A stretch of DNA of 64,000 nucleotides from Enchytraeus crypticus. Taxonomy: Eukaryota; Annelida; Clitellata; Enchytraeida; Enchytraeidae. A program made the translations under genes and the position numbers. The notes below the pieces were generated by a model. That model had not been told where the DNA came from and searched no databases. It saw only the letters and a list, made by a program, of their open reading frames with translations. The stretch spans positions 1,147,501-1,211,500 of the forward strand of contig CAJHZI010000190.1 in the NCBI GenBank assembly GCA_905160935.1, in the 5' to 3' direction. Shown here in pieces: positions 44,201 to 54,524 of the stretch; positions within the stretch are counted from its first letter, which is position 1, and every line of letters begins with the position of its first letter.

Positions 44201-47200
44201 GCATTGTGAACCTGTTTGAGCACATAGCGGCCGCAGCGATTCTCTCCGAATGGAGTCCTTCCCGAGCCAACGAATTCAGCCATCTCAAGTGCCGTTACCC
44301 CCAAGTCAAGTCCAGCTCAACCATTAGCAACGTTATCAGCAATTCTGAAAGAAATGTCTGTGGATCATTGGATAACGCTTTATCCGAGTTTTTACACCAA
44401 CATCGTATGTCGGAATCTGATAAAGAAAACGTGGCAGGAAGTTTTGTTAGAGATGAGAAAGAGGAGGAGATGGATACGAGCGATCCTGCTGTAGTTCGAC
44501 AGAAATCAGTGGAAGCTTTAAAACTGGAGAAACTGGAAAGACGCAGACAGAAGATAATTCAAGAACTGGATTCGCAAGTTGATCGAGAAAATGAATATGA
44601 TACCAGTGTTGCTGGTAATAGTAAGAAATGTGGATCAGAAAGTGAGAGTGGTAAGTTATTACTCAGTTGTCTGGATGTGAGTGACGTCAAATCTGTCGAT
44701 AAAGCAACTGAAAGTGTCGGGGGCGAGGTTAAAATTAAATTAGAATTTCCAGACGTTCCATCGTCTAGGGCCGTGAACGAGGCGGTGGAGAAACTGTTTG
44801 AGGAAGATCGACAGAATGCCACAGTGGAGCTGGAGAGAGAGATTAGAGAGATGGAGGAGATGCTGGAGAGAAAACGGCAGGCGTACAGGAGTCGTAAACA
44901 CGGCGAGCATACGACTCGTGTGACGAATGAGATTGGTGCTGGAGATGAAAGAACTAGTAGCAAGAAGGATATTGCTGAAAGGATATCTTCAGGACAATTG
45001 TCTGAAGCAACTCAGCCGCTGTTTAGTTCATCGCACACTGTGTCGTCTGATTGGCCCCCGGTAAATCTGTCGCTAAAAGGTGAAAGGAGAGAGAATGACA
45101 GAGAGAACTGGAATAAGAAGGAATGTAGGCATCCATTTGACGATTTGGACCTGGATGTAATTCTTGCGCTTCAAGATAACGTTAGTAGTATTCGGGAGTC
45201 TGCGCTGGATTTAAGCATGAAGCAAAACGCATGTAATAAAGATGGCGGGAGAAGTAACGATTATGAGGATGCGGTCAGAACGATTAAACTTGAGCCGGGC
45301 ATAGAGTTGAGCTCACGAGGTAGAGCTACCAAGAGAAAGAAGACTGACGGGGCTCAAGAGAGCCTTTCTCAGGATGATGACAGTATGATGCTGCAGCAGA
45401 TAATAGACAGTAACATTTCTGATGAAGATATGGAACGAAATCGCAAGATACGCAGGACAAAAGGCTCTCACCATGAAGATAGAATGGACAGAAGATCCAG
45501 ATCTTTTGATGATTGGGGTGGAATGTATTTTCACGACTCACCGATATTTGTGCTGTCAGACTTTGATGACAGCGAATGCGATGAAATGGCGCTGAATATC
45601 ATCAACGCTAATGATCCTGACTGGATTGAAGATGAGATGGATGAGTTTGCAATTGATGATGTTTTATTGCTCAACTCTCACAAATCAATGGAGCCCAAGC
45701 TGCCAGCTCTATCTGGTTTCCTAGACCAGTCGATCTTATCTACGGCTGTTGCATTTCCTCAGTTGGATTCTGTTTTTTTAGAATCAAGGCAAAGACTTGA
45801 CGAGGAATTGGTGAAATTGATGGATGCTGAGTCACAATCTGCCAAATCTTCGCATCTCAGTTGCCTGTCGCTCGCTGTACAGATAGAGAGTCAACTCACT
45901 GAGAGTTTGTCTGTTAAAAAGGTTCATTTGGAGGCAATTCGAGATTGGGTAAAAAATAGACCTTTGGAATTAATTGCTTTGGGACTTTCCGCTGAATCCA
46001 AGATGTCAGAGTCACCATCAGCACATTTAATGTGTCCCTTGATTGAGAACATGGTGAAGCACCTGGGACGTCGGTTTCATAAAGAACTTCAGGAGATTTA
46101 TGATTTACTGAGCTATGGAAGCTTGAATGGTGCATCAAATGCGTTTGATGATGTAACGAATGACATAGTAGATGAAATGTTTGCAGATATTATTCTCAGG
46201 TTGTGTGCCATTGAGCAGGAATTTATTGCGGATAGTGAGAGAGGTCTTAGGGAAGATATGTTTTGTGAATCGCTGAAGAAGATGAAGAGTGGAAATCTTG
46301 GAGAGAATTTTGTAACTACTGCTGATGTTGTTGGTAAAGTGGATAAGGACAAGGTTAACACCTGCGGACTCGGTGCTTCCTCCGAAGAACTGCGTGAAAA
46401 TGGCGTAATATCTGAGGCACAAAAAAGTGAAAAAATTCCAGCTTTGCTTGATTTAAACTTGGAAGAATTTTGCAATAGGAGAAAGCTGCTGATGAAGTCA
46501 TGTGTAAATGTTAACAGGGCTCTGCTAAGCTTTACAGAATCTGACGAGAACATTAGTGGATTGTATACCGATGCTAATCTGGGAAGGTTTTCTGGGAAAG
46601 GTATTGATTCACTTAAGTTCAGAGATGATTATACCCATATTCGAAGGAGCGGCTTCAATGTGGATCCAAAAATTGCACGAAGAAGTAAATCGTCAGATGA
46701 GTTTAATCCAACTCGTTCTAGAAATCACGAAAGTCGAGGTAGGAAGCATCGGCATAGAAAAAAGAAATCTAAGAAGAGTAGTCGACATCACGAGTCAAGG
46801 TCGAGAAAAGGTGGTAAGCATGACAATGAAGATGAAGGAAAGCGCGGAAGGAAAGTTAAGAACGGTGATTTAAGGGAGGTTTCGCCAGAGAGTTTGCTCA
46901 CTTCATCTGCTCCACCACGTTACTTCTCCAGGAAACATCCTGTGGATGATCGCGTTGAGATGATAATGGATTGTGTGATCTTTGACGATTCTGATGAATT
47001 GCAGGCCCTACTGGAGGGTGAGGAGGAACTCTCTAGTACGTCTAAGCTACTGTCAGTGGAGCAGAGCTTTGTTCATGCTCTCCTGTCAGCTCTACGAGAT
47101 CCTAAAGCCTCCAGCGAAACAAAAGACCAGATGGGAAAGTATTTAAGTAAAATAAATAAATTGCAGATAGCTAGTAAGATCGATGGAGGCCTGGATTCGA

Positions 47201-50200
47201 GCATTGCTGGGGATATAGTAAATGGATTGGATTTTACCAATGGTTGTGAATTGACTGGTAGCCTGTCTGGCTTCCCCATTGCATTTCCGTCTGTCTCAAT
47301 CACCAGCCTTGCTACAAACAAGAGTCTACAGGGCATTATGACTGCCTTTGAGAGAGAGATGAAGGAGTTTATGATAAGCCAGTATGGTGGAGAAATAGAT
47401 AATAGCCTTGGATGCGACGGCATATCAGACGATACAGATAAGCCGACAGAAGCTAGCTCATCTCAGCATCTAACCAAGTTATATTTCCATGATAGCAGTA
47501 GAACTGAGAGTAAATCAAGCAGTTTAGCACTGGACGATGAACTCAATGTTGTTGAAGTAATTGACGCCGACATAGAGAAGTTGAACAATGTGGACGAAAT
47601 AGTATCTGTAAAGATAGCATCTAGTGAAATAGCGTTGAACAAAGAGGTTGAGAAAGTCATCAATGCGACTAGTAGCTCGAGTGTTGTTGTTGTAGAAGCT
47701 GGTGGTGATCATGGTAGCACTACAGCTCATTGTGGAGATACGTCTGATGGGGAATCACTTCGAGGCAGGTCAGCCACTCCCTCTGGTTCAGTTAATGCGG
47801 AGAAGGAAGTTCAGAATAGAGTTAAAGAAATGGTTCGGCCTTCTCCAGGCAAACCCATCACTCGGCCTCAATCGCCAAAGTTCATGCAGATTTTTCGACA
47901 GAACATGCTGGCCAAGCGGAAGCTGCAGCGTGTAAATCCCGCTAAATTTAGCGAAGAACAGAAATTATCTAATACCATTACATCTGTCAGTACTGTTACA
48001 TCTGAGTCCACAGACTCTGAGAGTGGTGAAACTAAATCTAAAGTTATTAAAATAGGACTCGGGTCAACTGACTCTGGTGTAGCTCATTTATCAGTTTCTC
48101 CTGGCGTGAAGTTAGTTGAGAGCAGTTCGTCAGAGTCGATCAGTGGTTCTTCTGTCACCTCAGAGACCATACTCCTGCCTCTAGTGGCCTCTAGTGTAAC
48201 TGCCTCACTCCCAGCCAGTGCTTCTCCCACTGGTTCAACATTAGAGGCAACGAAAGTTACAACAGTGTCTAAAGAATCAATTGATTTGACGACTGAGGGT
48301 GAATGCTCTATGAAGCAAGGGGATATGGTATTGGAAAGTGTTCCGATGGATGAAGGAACTGGAGAAACAATTCCATCAGTGGTGGAGCTGGATTCCATTC
48401 AACTTCCGGTCGATCCTCCGACATCTAGGTCAATGTCAGACTCTTCTCTCTCTCAACAAACCTCCTCTAACTCCACCCCCCCTCCAGTGACCCCCATGCT
48501 CCCTCCTCCCCTTCCACCACTATTCTTCACCTCTCCCGCCACCAAGCCACCACCGTCTCAGCCTGACACCCTTGCCCCTGTGCCACAATGGTCGGTGGGG
48601 TATGCAGGCGGCTTGCAGACACCACCCATGTGGATTCCTACAACTGATACTTCGGCGTATGGTTTTAATCCGTCGCTACATTCCAATGCCACTGAGAATA
48701 TCAGGCTTATTCCACATTCTGGTTCAACGATGTCTCACTTAGAGGAAGGTACAATAAAGGTAAATACTAGGGATCAGGCTTGGCCTATGAATTCTGGCGT
48801 ATCTGACTGTGGCATGCTAAGGAGTCCATTAATTTCCATACCACCTTCTGCAGGTCCTATTGCACCAGTTCATACATTGCCTACTGGCAATAAGTCACTT
48901 CCCTTGCTACCAATACCTGTTGGCAATAAATCAAGTCCCCTTCTACCCTTACCTGTTAGCAATAAGTCACAACCCCTACTTCCTACTCCTCCAATTTGTA
49001 CCAGTATAACGGGAAGCGACGTACCACCTGAAATGGTTTCCGCTGGGAAGGTTAACGCTGCAGAGACATCTGGTGGCATCTCTGAGATGTCTCAAGAGGG
49101 ATCACTGCCTGGATCTGCGGCCAAGTCAAGAGTCTATGTGTTCAATCTGGACAAGTGCATCTGTAGGAGCGTTCAGGTAGATTACTCCTTGTTCTGCTTT
49201 TGGGAAATTTCTTCGAGCACTCTCATGTTCGATTTTTCGTATCGATATAAGTAATTTGTATGCCACTTCAGTTTTATATGTATAATTTAAACATCTTATA
49301 AATCAGTTTAAGTGTATTATTTATTTCCATTCAGTTTGATATTTATCTTTTGATGTAATGAAATCAGTTTTATTTTGATCGTATCGTTTATATTATGCTT
49401 TGGCGATGAATATGCTTCAATTCTTTTCAAGCTTTCGAGCTAACTATGTTAAATAAACAATATATTTATTTACGCAGTGAAAAGTACAATAAGCTAGGCA
49501 ATAATTGAAATTGATAAAGAGAGATAATAATTTCTTCCACCTATTTAGCATCCCCATCATTCATAGTCAGGTAATCATAATAATTCTCGCATTTAAATGA
49601 TACTGTCAATCCTGTTTTTCTCTTTCACCTTTCTCTAGCAAGCTTAAGACTTACCTTTTCCCGCCATAGACTTAATCGATCTACCCTGACCATTTTTGAT
49701 CACCGGACTGGCTTTCGTTTAGAACCTTACTTCTCCTCGGCACAATTCTTTTGCAGATTGGTCTGGGTGAATTGATCTGTAGTGATGTGTGCTGTTGGGG
49801 ACGTCCCTGATATCATCCTTGGGTCAGTAGTAGTAGTAGTAGTAGTATGCACTTCTGCGCACAGATGTGTGCAAGCAACACTTGCAATCGTAGGTACGGG
49901 AAAAGAAGGCAGCACACTAGTTCCAATCCACTCCACTTGAGAAAACGGACTTTAAACCTTTACTATTACTATCCATCCTGCAGCATTTCCTGAGCACTGT
50001 GTCTAAAGTGAAGCTGTTCGACCCATACAACCTGACGTCTGTGAGAGAGATACGTAACATCGACTGTCTGGTCCTCGTGCACCAGTCAGACCTGGGCTCA
50101 GTCCAGCGCCTGCCCAACCTGCTCAAACTGAAGAGAGACCTCAGGGTCAAGTTCTTCGTCTATGCCTCTCTGCTCGACGTCAAGAACAAGACGATGACCC

Positions 50201-51390
50201 CGATGTTTCCTCGCGGTGGTCTCACGGTGTTCGACGATGCGTCAGTCTGCAACTGCAGCCCTGGTGAGATGAGTCATGCTCACTGATATCTATTATATTA
50301 AAGTCAAAGCTGATAAAGCAGTTAACGTCAGTTTCCTCACTCTAAAGCGATGTCAGTAACGGGCGAGCCCAGGATTTGAACCCCACACATACTGATCCGT
50401 GGTCGAGTTTCTTACCGACTTCGCCACTGGCTCCAACCACAAGGCCAATATAAGCCTATTGTAACGTCGGTTTGCTTTCTCAAAGACATGTTGACAGCTT
50501 GTGCAACTGCAGACGTGGTGGGAGGAGCCGTTCTGACTGATTAATTATATCTAATATATTAAAGCCTATATTCATCCCCGTGTTGTGTCCGGGATGTTTG
50601 AAAAATTGACCAACCGGTGACTGCGCGAGTCATTGATGTCGACCAAAGCACTAAGATCCACACCAGCGTCAGAAAGGGCATTCGGTTGGTGAGCGCCTAG
50701 GCTCCAGAAATTGGTACAAAAATGTAAACGATTGGAAAAGTCTCAAATAGGCGATTGACTGATGATATGATGTTGGACAGAGAAGATTTGAGACAGTCTA
50801 TTTGTGTCCCGACCCTGGTTAAACCGGGATTCAAGGGAAGATGATGATGATGATTATTAAAGCCTATATAAGCCTAGTTTAACGTCGGTTTCCTTTCTCA
50901 AAGGCATGTCGACGGTTTGGAGAACACTGGATATGATCCCTGTGCGTACTAATCCACAGTTAGATAACTTGACAACTAGCTACCGGCTCAGTCCGTCGTA
51001 GTCATGAGTTATTTAGTTAGTCATGTTCAAAACCAGATACGAGCTGGTTTATCTAAAACCACTAATATGAAGAATTTATGAAAACCACCAGGTCTATACA
51101 GAGAAACCTATATGAGAATATTCTAAGTGAGATGAGATGTACATGATTTGTAGTAAAATCAAATCCTTTGAATGATGAAGTTAATTAAATTCTCTTGTAC
51201 TTTGAATACATTGCACATTTAGATATTTTGTGATATTCTGAAGAAATTTACACTGATGACTTGATACTTAAATTGTTGTATATCTTAGATCTGATCTTTC
51301 AACATTTGACCAATACTTGGTTGCTTGTCATAAGTTGCTGGTTGTACGTTCTTCATATTCTGTTGGTTGACGTGAAGCACTGACCTATTT

Positions 51391-51467
<77 letters not shown>

Positions 51468-52446
51468 CCTTTTCTAATCATGATTTCGTTCAGAAACTGG
51501 CTCATCTCTCATCCATTCTAGACAAGGTTTATTGCTGGTTTTGTGATAACCGTCTTGCTGTTAATCCCTCCAAAACTCAATACCTTTTAATTGGCACTCC
51601 TTTGCAAAGATGTAAAATTACCAATAACTCTGTTAATTTTCAGAATCTTGCTCTTTCACCTTCTCGATCTGCCAAAAACCTTGGAGTCATATTTGATGAA
51701 AACCTTGACTTTAAATCCCTTCTGTTTGTCGTGCCTCTTTCTTTCAGATTCGCCAGATTAGGCAAATACGTCCATCCCTTACTAGAAATTCAGCCACAAT
51801 CCTGGCTAATTCTATAGTTCATTCAAAGCTCGACTACTGTAATTCATTATTACATGGGTTGCCTACTTCTTCTCTCAATCGTTTGCAGCACGTCCAAAAT
51901 TCTCTTGCACGTGTTGTTTGCAAGTCCTCTCGACTTCAATTTCGCTCTCTTTCTCTACTTAGCTGTCTTCACTGGCTCCCTGTTAATCAACGCATAAAAT
52001 ATAAAACAGCTCTATTAACTTTCAAAACTCTGCGATTTGGCAAGCCTTCTTACTTATCTGAAATTCTTCTTACCTATCGTCCCTCACGTGCACTTCGCTC
52101 CACCGATGCCAATCTTCTCTCAGTTCTAATTATTCTCACGTCATTGGGCAGACGTTCATTTTCTTACGCAACACCCACAATCTCAAACTCTTTACCTGCT
52201 AATCTTCGCTCTAGCTTTTCTCTTTCAACATTCTCTAGCAAGCTTAAAACTTACCTTTTCCCACCATAGACATAATCAATCTACCTTGACCATTTTTTGA
52301 TCACCGGACTGGCTTTCGTTTAGGACCTCACTTCTCAACACATTTCTTTCGCAGATTGATCTGGGTGAATTGATCTGTAGTGATGTGTGCTGTTGGGGAC
52401 GTCCTTGACATCATCCCTGGATGAGGAAACGGACGTTAAACCTTTA

Positions 52447-52507
<61 letters not shown>

Positions 52508-54524
52508 TGTTTATATTTTGTCTTATTTTTTTTAATATATTTCGCTGACGTGTAGCATTGTTTTGTGGCAGATGTATTGAAGAGCCTGTGCGAGTTTATG
52601 AGTGATCAGAAGAGAACTAAGGGCAAGCCCTGGTGCCTCATGATAACGGCTTGTATACTGGATAAACTGTCAGAGCTAAGGTTTGTGTATAGAGTATGTT
52701 ATATTACATTTGATAACAGCTTGTATACTGGATAAACTATTAGAGCTAAGGTTTGTGTATAGAGCGTGTTATATTACACTTGATAACGGCTTGTATACTG
52801 GATAAACTGTCGGAGCTTGGTCCATGTTGTGCTCTTTTGTGATCTCGATTATTAGGCAGTAATTGAGACTATATGCATTGAGCCAGTCAGCTGACAAAGC
52901 ACATGAGAGAGATAATAGGATTTATTGTTTTGTGTGACAGTGGTAACAGCTCGGTGTTTTGTGTGACAGTGTTGACAGCTCGGTGTTTTGTGTGACAGTG
53001 GTAACAGCTCGGTGTTTTATGTGACAGTGGTGACAGCTCGGGTGTTTTGTGTGACAACTCGGTGTTTTGTGTGACAGTGGTGACAGCTCTGTGTTTTATG
53101 TGACAATGGTAACAGCTCGGTGTTGGCTGTGGAGCACAAGATGAGACTGGCTGAGGTCAGAGATCTGCTGGAGGAGTACAGGACTGCAGGTATAGTGGAA
53201 GTCCTTTCCACTCCTGAGGTCTCTGAGCTGGGTGACTGGCAGGTGAATGGTGTGAACGTCGCTCATGATGACATTAGGCTAACACAACCGAGAAGCACTC
53301 AGGACTATCTGATGTGTTGTCTGTCACAACAGAGACGTCATCTGATGACGTATAGACATTTCCTCTTCACTTCCGGTATCTCTCTCTCTCTCTCTCTCTT
53401 TCTATCTCTGCCTGTCACTCTCTCTCTCTCTTACTATCTCTCTCGATACCCTCTCGCTATCTCTCTCTCACTGTCTCTCTCACTACCTCTCCCTCTCAGT
53501 CTCTCTCTCTCGCTATCTCTCTCTCACTCACGCACACTCTCTCACTCTCACATTTATTTAACAATATCAAACACGTTATATTTGTTTGGTGTAGTGCTGA
53601 AATGTTCAGATCGCGTGATATTTGTTTATAGAAATGCCGAGGACTCACAGTGACATGGCGATGTTCACGAGTGTGGGCATTGACGTGATGAACATTCCTG
53701 CTTTCATGCGCTCATTCGTAGCTCAACCATCCAGCAGACATTTCAGTCTACCTAATCTGCGTATGTACTGTGACTCTATATGTACATTTCAGTCTACCAA
53801 ATCAACGTATGTACTGTGACTCTATGTACATTTCAGTCTACCTAATCAACGTATGTACTGTGACTCAATATGTACATTTCAGTCTACCTAATCAACGTAT
53901 GTACTGTGACTCTATATGTACATAAATTATTTAAATATTTTAGTCTACCTAATCGACGTACGAGTACGGCATCACTATATGTAGGCCTACATTAATTAAG
54001 CAAACATTTCAGTCTATGCAAATCCAGCAAATCAAACAATCAATCAACAAGAATTTAACGTCCTGTTTCTCGCCACAAGGCAATGTCAGTTACGTCTCAT
54101 TTATACCAGTACGTCTCACAAGCATTTCACCCCATGTTATAAACAACGGTGGTACGAGTACGATATACGCTATGTAGAAGACTGGATCTAAAGCCAATTT
54201 AACGTCAGTTTCCTGCACGATAGCATGTCAGTGACGTGGAGATTCCTGGAATAGAACTCTGCACCTTCTGATCCGCAGCGGAACAACATGTCGGCAAGCC
54301 ACTGGCTCCGCCCATGTTTTAATATTTCACATATCTTTCTGCTCATGTGCGAGTATAGCACCGCAACACTAGTATTGTTGTATTAGATGAGAGCACTATG
54401 CTATGATGATCACTGCTGGTTATTGCTGTCTATTCTACTGTTTACAGCTTACAGCACTCTACTCTCGCCGTCTCTCTATTTTGATGCCAAACTCTCCAGC
54501 GCTGCTCAGAATGCTTACAAGTAG
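41152..54524 (+). CDS. TASOR/FAM208-like protein (HUSH silencing complex homologue)
   Basis: Proposed exons: 41152-41206 (uncertain start exon), 43511-49176, 49984-50263, 52572-52680, 53116-53375, 53632-53760, 54448-54524 (stop TAG). All phases fit, about 2,190 aa. The 5.67-kb exon is mostly disordered. It has coiled coils (44490-44600, 44770-44915), psi-KxE SUMO-type motifs (IKLE near 44728 and 45283), ALDLSMK (45202), a KRKK nuclear signal (45325), a His/Arg/Lys-rich stretch (46714-46830) and a proline-rich tail (48415-48640). From RVYVFNLDKCICRSV onward the small exons keep the order and spacing of the vertebrate TASOR C-terminus: a beta strand, a DKLLIIIQ-like strand (here DCLVLVHQSDL), a GGxxVxDxS-like segment, a helix with PxGKxW-like TKGKPW, LMCCLSQQRRHLMTYRHFLF and VGIDVMNIPAFMRSFV. 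TASOR scaffolds H3K9me3 silencing of retroelements. Recognition is by eye; no pseudo-PARP or SPOC region was found. Confidence 0.62.
41340..41532 (-). repeat. Interspersed repeat D copy
   Basis: Reverse copy in the first intron of the TASOR-like gene, very close to the 16.5-kb copy in sequence. Confidence 0.6.
42350..42462 (-). mobile_element. RTE-like 3' tail in the TASOR-like first intron
   Basis: Signature AGTGCACTGCCTACTGGCAG and CACATATGAGTGGGTCTTTA. It abuts a short-loop palindrome and a 30-bp minisatellite. Confidence 0.55.
42475..42509. repeat. Perfect 16-bp inverted repeat, 3-nt loop
   Basis: GATGTGATATGGTATA, loop TAT, exact reverse complement, at the start of the 30-bp minisatellite. 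Confidence 0.9.
42500..42825. repeat. 30-bp minisatellite in the TASOR-like first intron
   Basis: About ten nearly identical units of ACCATACTAGCTTCTATCAT plus ATCATCTCAT. Confidence 0.9.
43511..49176 (+). CDS. TASOR-like giant internal exon (5,666 nt)
   Basis: An uninterrupted 1,888-codon frame. The acceptor TTGATTTCAG lies before 43511 and the donor CAG|GTAGAT follows 49176. It enters in phase 1 and leaves in phase 0, matching its neighbours. Ser/Glu/Lys-rich, largely low-complexity. Codons 43513-43690 look like an exonised antisense tRNA-derived SINE. Near 48880-48995 three tandem units of the form NKSxPLLPxPV occur. Reading through the donor would add about 25 codons before a stop at 49252. 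Confidence 0.88.
43615..43682 (-). mobile_element. Possible exonised tRNA-derived sequence in coding exon
   Basis: On the minus strand GTGGCAGAGCGTGCGG resembles an A box. CTGGGTTCAAAGCCTGG, 40 bp further on, resembles a B box and T-arm. On the coding strand it yields PGFEPRPADVEPHALP, a peptide type typical of antisense tRNA-derived insertions. The body of SINE-A is not present, so it would come from another tRNA-related family. Confidence 0.45.
49633..49970 (+). mobile_element. CR1/L2-like 3' tail abutting a TASOR-like exon
   Basis: Begins in the last RT codons (AAGCTTAAGACTTACCTTTT) and runs to GGACTTTAAACCTTTACTAT, ending just before the acceptor at 49983. It contains an AGT microsatellite and about 100 bp of unrelated insert (49825-49925). 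Confidence 0.68.
49984..50263 (+). CDS. TASOR-like exon 3
   Basis: Encodes HFLSTVSKVKLFDPYNLTSV and continues through DCLVLVHQSDLGSVQRLPNL to FPRGGLTVFDDASVCNCSP. Phase 0 in, phase 1 out (donor G|GTGAGA). The acceptor is preceded by a LINE 3' tail that ends about 10-20 nt upstream and provides most of the pyrimidine tract. Confidence 0.85.
50306..50440 (-). mobile_element. SINE-A copy in a TASOR-like intron
   Basis: Full-length reverse copy starting 43 bp after the exon 3 donor. Confidence 0.72.
50575..50858 (-). repeat. Interspersed repeat C copy in a TASOR-like intron
   Basis: Longest copy, including both ends; ends in a GAT microsatellite. Confidence 0.6.
50860..51002 (-). mobile_element. 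SINE-C copy
   Basis: Contains TTTAACGTCGGTTTCCTTTC, a degraded B box region and AACTTGACAACTAGCTACCG, like 17285-17420. Confidence 0.45.
51390..51470. repeat. (TA)n microsatellite
   Basis: Uninterrupted TA at the 5' end of the LINE fragment. Confidence 0.9.
51480..52450 (+). mobile_element. CR1/L2-like LINE 3' fragment in a TASOR-like intron
   Basis: Degraded RT C-terminus with NPSKTQYLLIGTPLQ, SAKNLGVIFDENLDF, then SLNRLQHVQNSLARVV, SCLHWLPVNQRIKY and SLPANLRSS ending at a stop near 52269. At least one frameshift lies near 51800. It is followed by the full 3' tail (about 52270-52450) ending in TTTATTATT. This copy shows which element the many isolated tails in the window come from. Confidence 0.82.
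52451..52507. repeat. (TA)n microsatellite
   Basis: TA run following the LINE tail, about 65 bp before exon 4. Confidence 0.88.
52572..52680 (+). CDS. TASOR-like exon 4
   Basis: Encodes DVLKSLCEFMSDQKRTKGKP and WCLMITACILDKLSEL. Acceptor TTTTGTGGCAG, donor AAG|GTTTGT. Its 3' end plus donor is repeated in the next intron with a 70-bp period. Confidence 0.85.
52681..52815 (+). repeat. Duplicated TASOR-like exon 4 donor junction
   Basis: The exon end GATAACGGCTTGTATACTGG, its AAG|GTTTGTG donor and about 30 nt of intron recur with a 70-bp period (starts 52642, 52712, 52782). Confidence 0.9.
52930..53115 (+). repeat. Duplicated TASOR-like exon 5 acceptor junction
   Basis: About seven 29-bp units of GTGACAGTGGTAACAGCTCG plus GTGTTTTGT. 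The last leads into the true exon (CTCGGTGTTGGCTGTG). Confidence 0.88.
53116..53375 (+). CDS. TASOR-like exon 5
   Basis: Encodes SVLAVEHKMRLAEVRDLLEE through LMCCLSQQRRHLMTYRHFLF. The acceptor used is inferred from phase (GGTAACAG|CTCGG). Several near-identical upstream copies of this junction offer alternative acceptors, so the exact start is ambiguous. The donor G|GTATCT runs into a TC microsatellite. Confidence 0.78.
53376..53560. repeat. TC-rich microsatellite directly at a donor
   Basis: CTCTCT tract beginning 4 nt after the exon 5 donor G|GTATCT. Confidence 0.88.
53632..53760 (+). CDS. TASOR-like exon 6
   Basis: Encodes EMPRTHSDMAMFTSVGIDVM then NIPAFMRSFV, the segment resembling the last strand and helix of the TASOR C-terminal domain. 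Its 3' end and donor (CTGC|GTATGT) are tandemly repeated downstream. Confidence 0.82.
53761..53965 (+). repeat. Duplicated TASOR-like exon 6 donor junction
   Basis: The exon end CATTTCAGTCTACCTAATC, the donor CGTATGTACTGTGACTCTAT and following bases recur four to five times with a 44-47-bp period. Confidence 0.9.
54188..54312 (-). mobile_element. SINE-A-related element (diverged)
   Basis: Shares AACGTCAGTTTCCT, GCATGTCAGTGACG and the CCACTGGCTCC terminus, but the middle differs. An older copy or a sister family. Confidence 0.5.
54448..54524 (+). CDS. TASOR-like terminal coding exon
   Basis: Acceptor TGTTTACAG, phase matching exon 6. It encodes PYSTLLSPSLYFDAKLSSAA, then QNAYK and TAG. Short and not obviously conserved, but the phase and stop are clean. 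Confidence 0.7.

Noticed and set aside
44559..49079. Several antisense frames of 65-146 codons within the TASOR-like giant exon
   Set aside because: Shadows of the sense coding sequence; no independent splice or family evidence.
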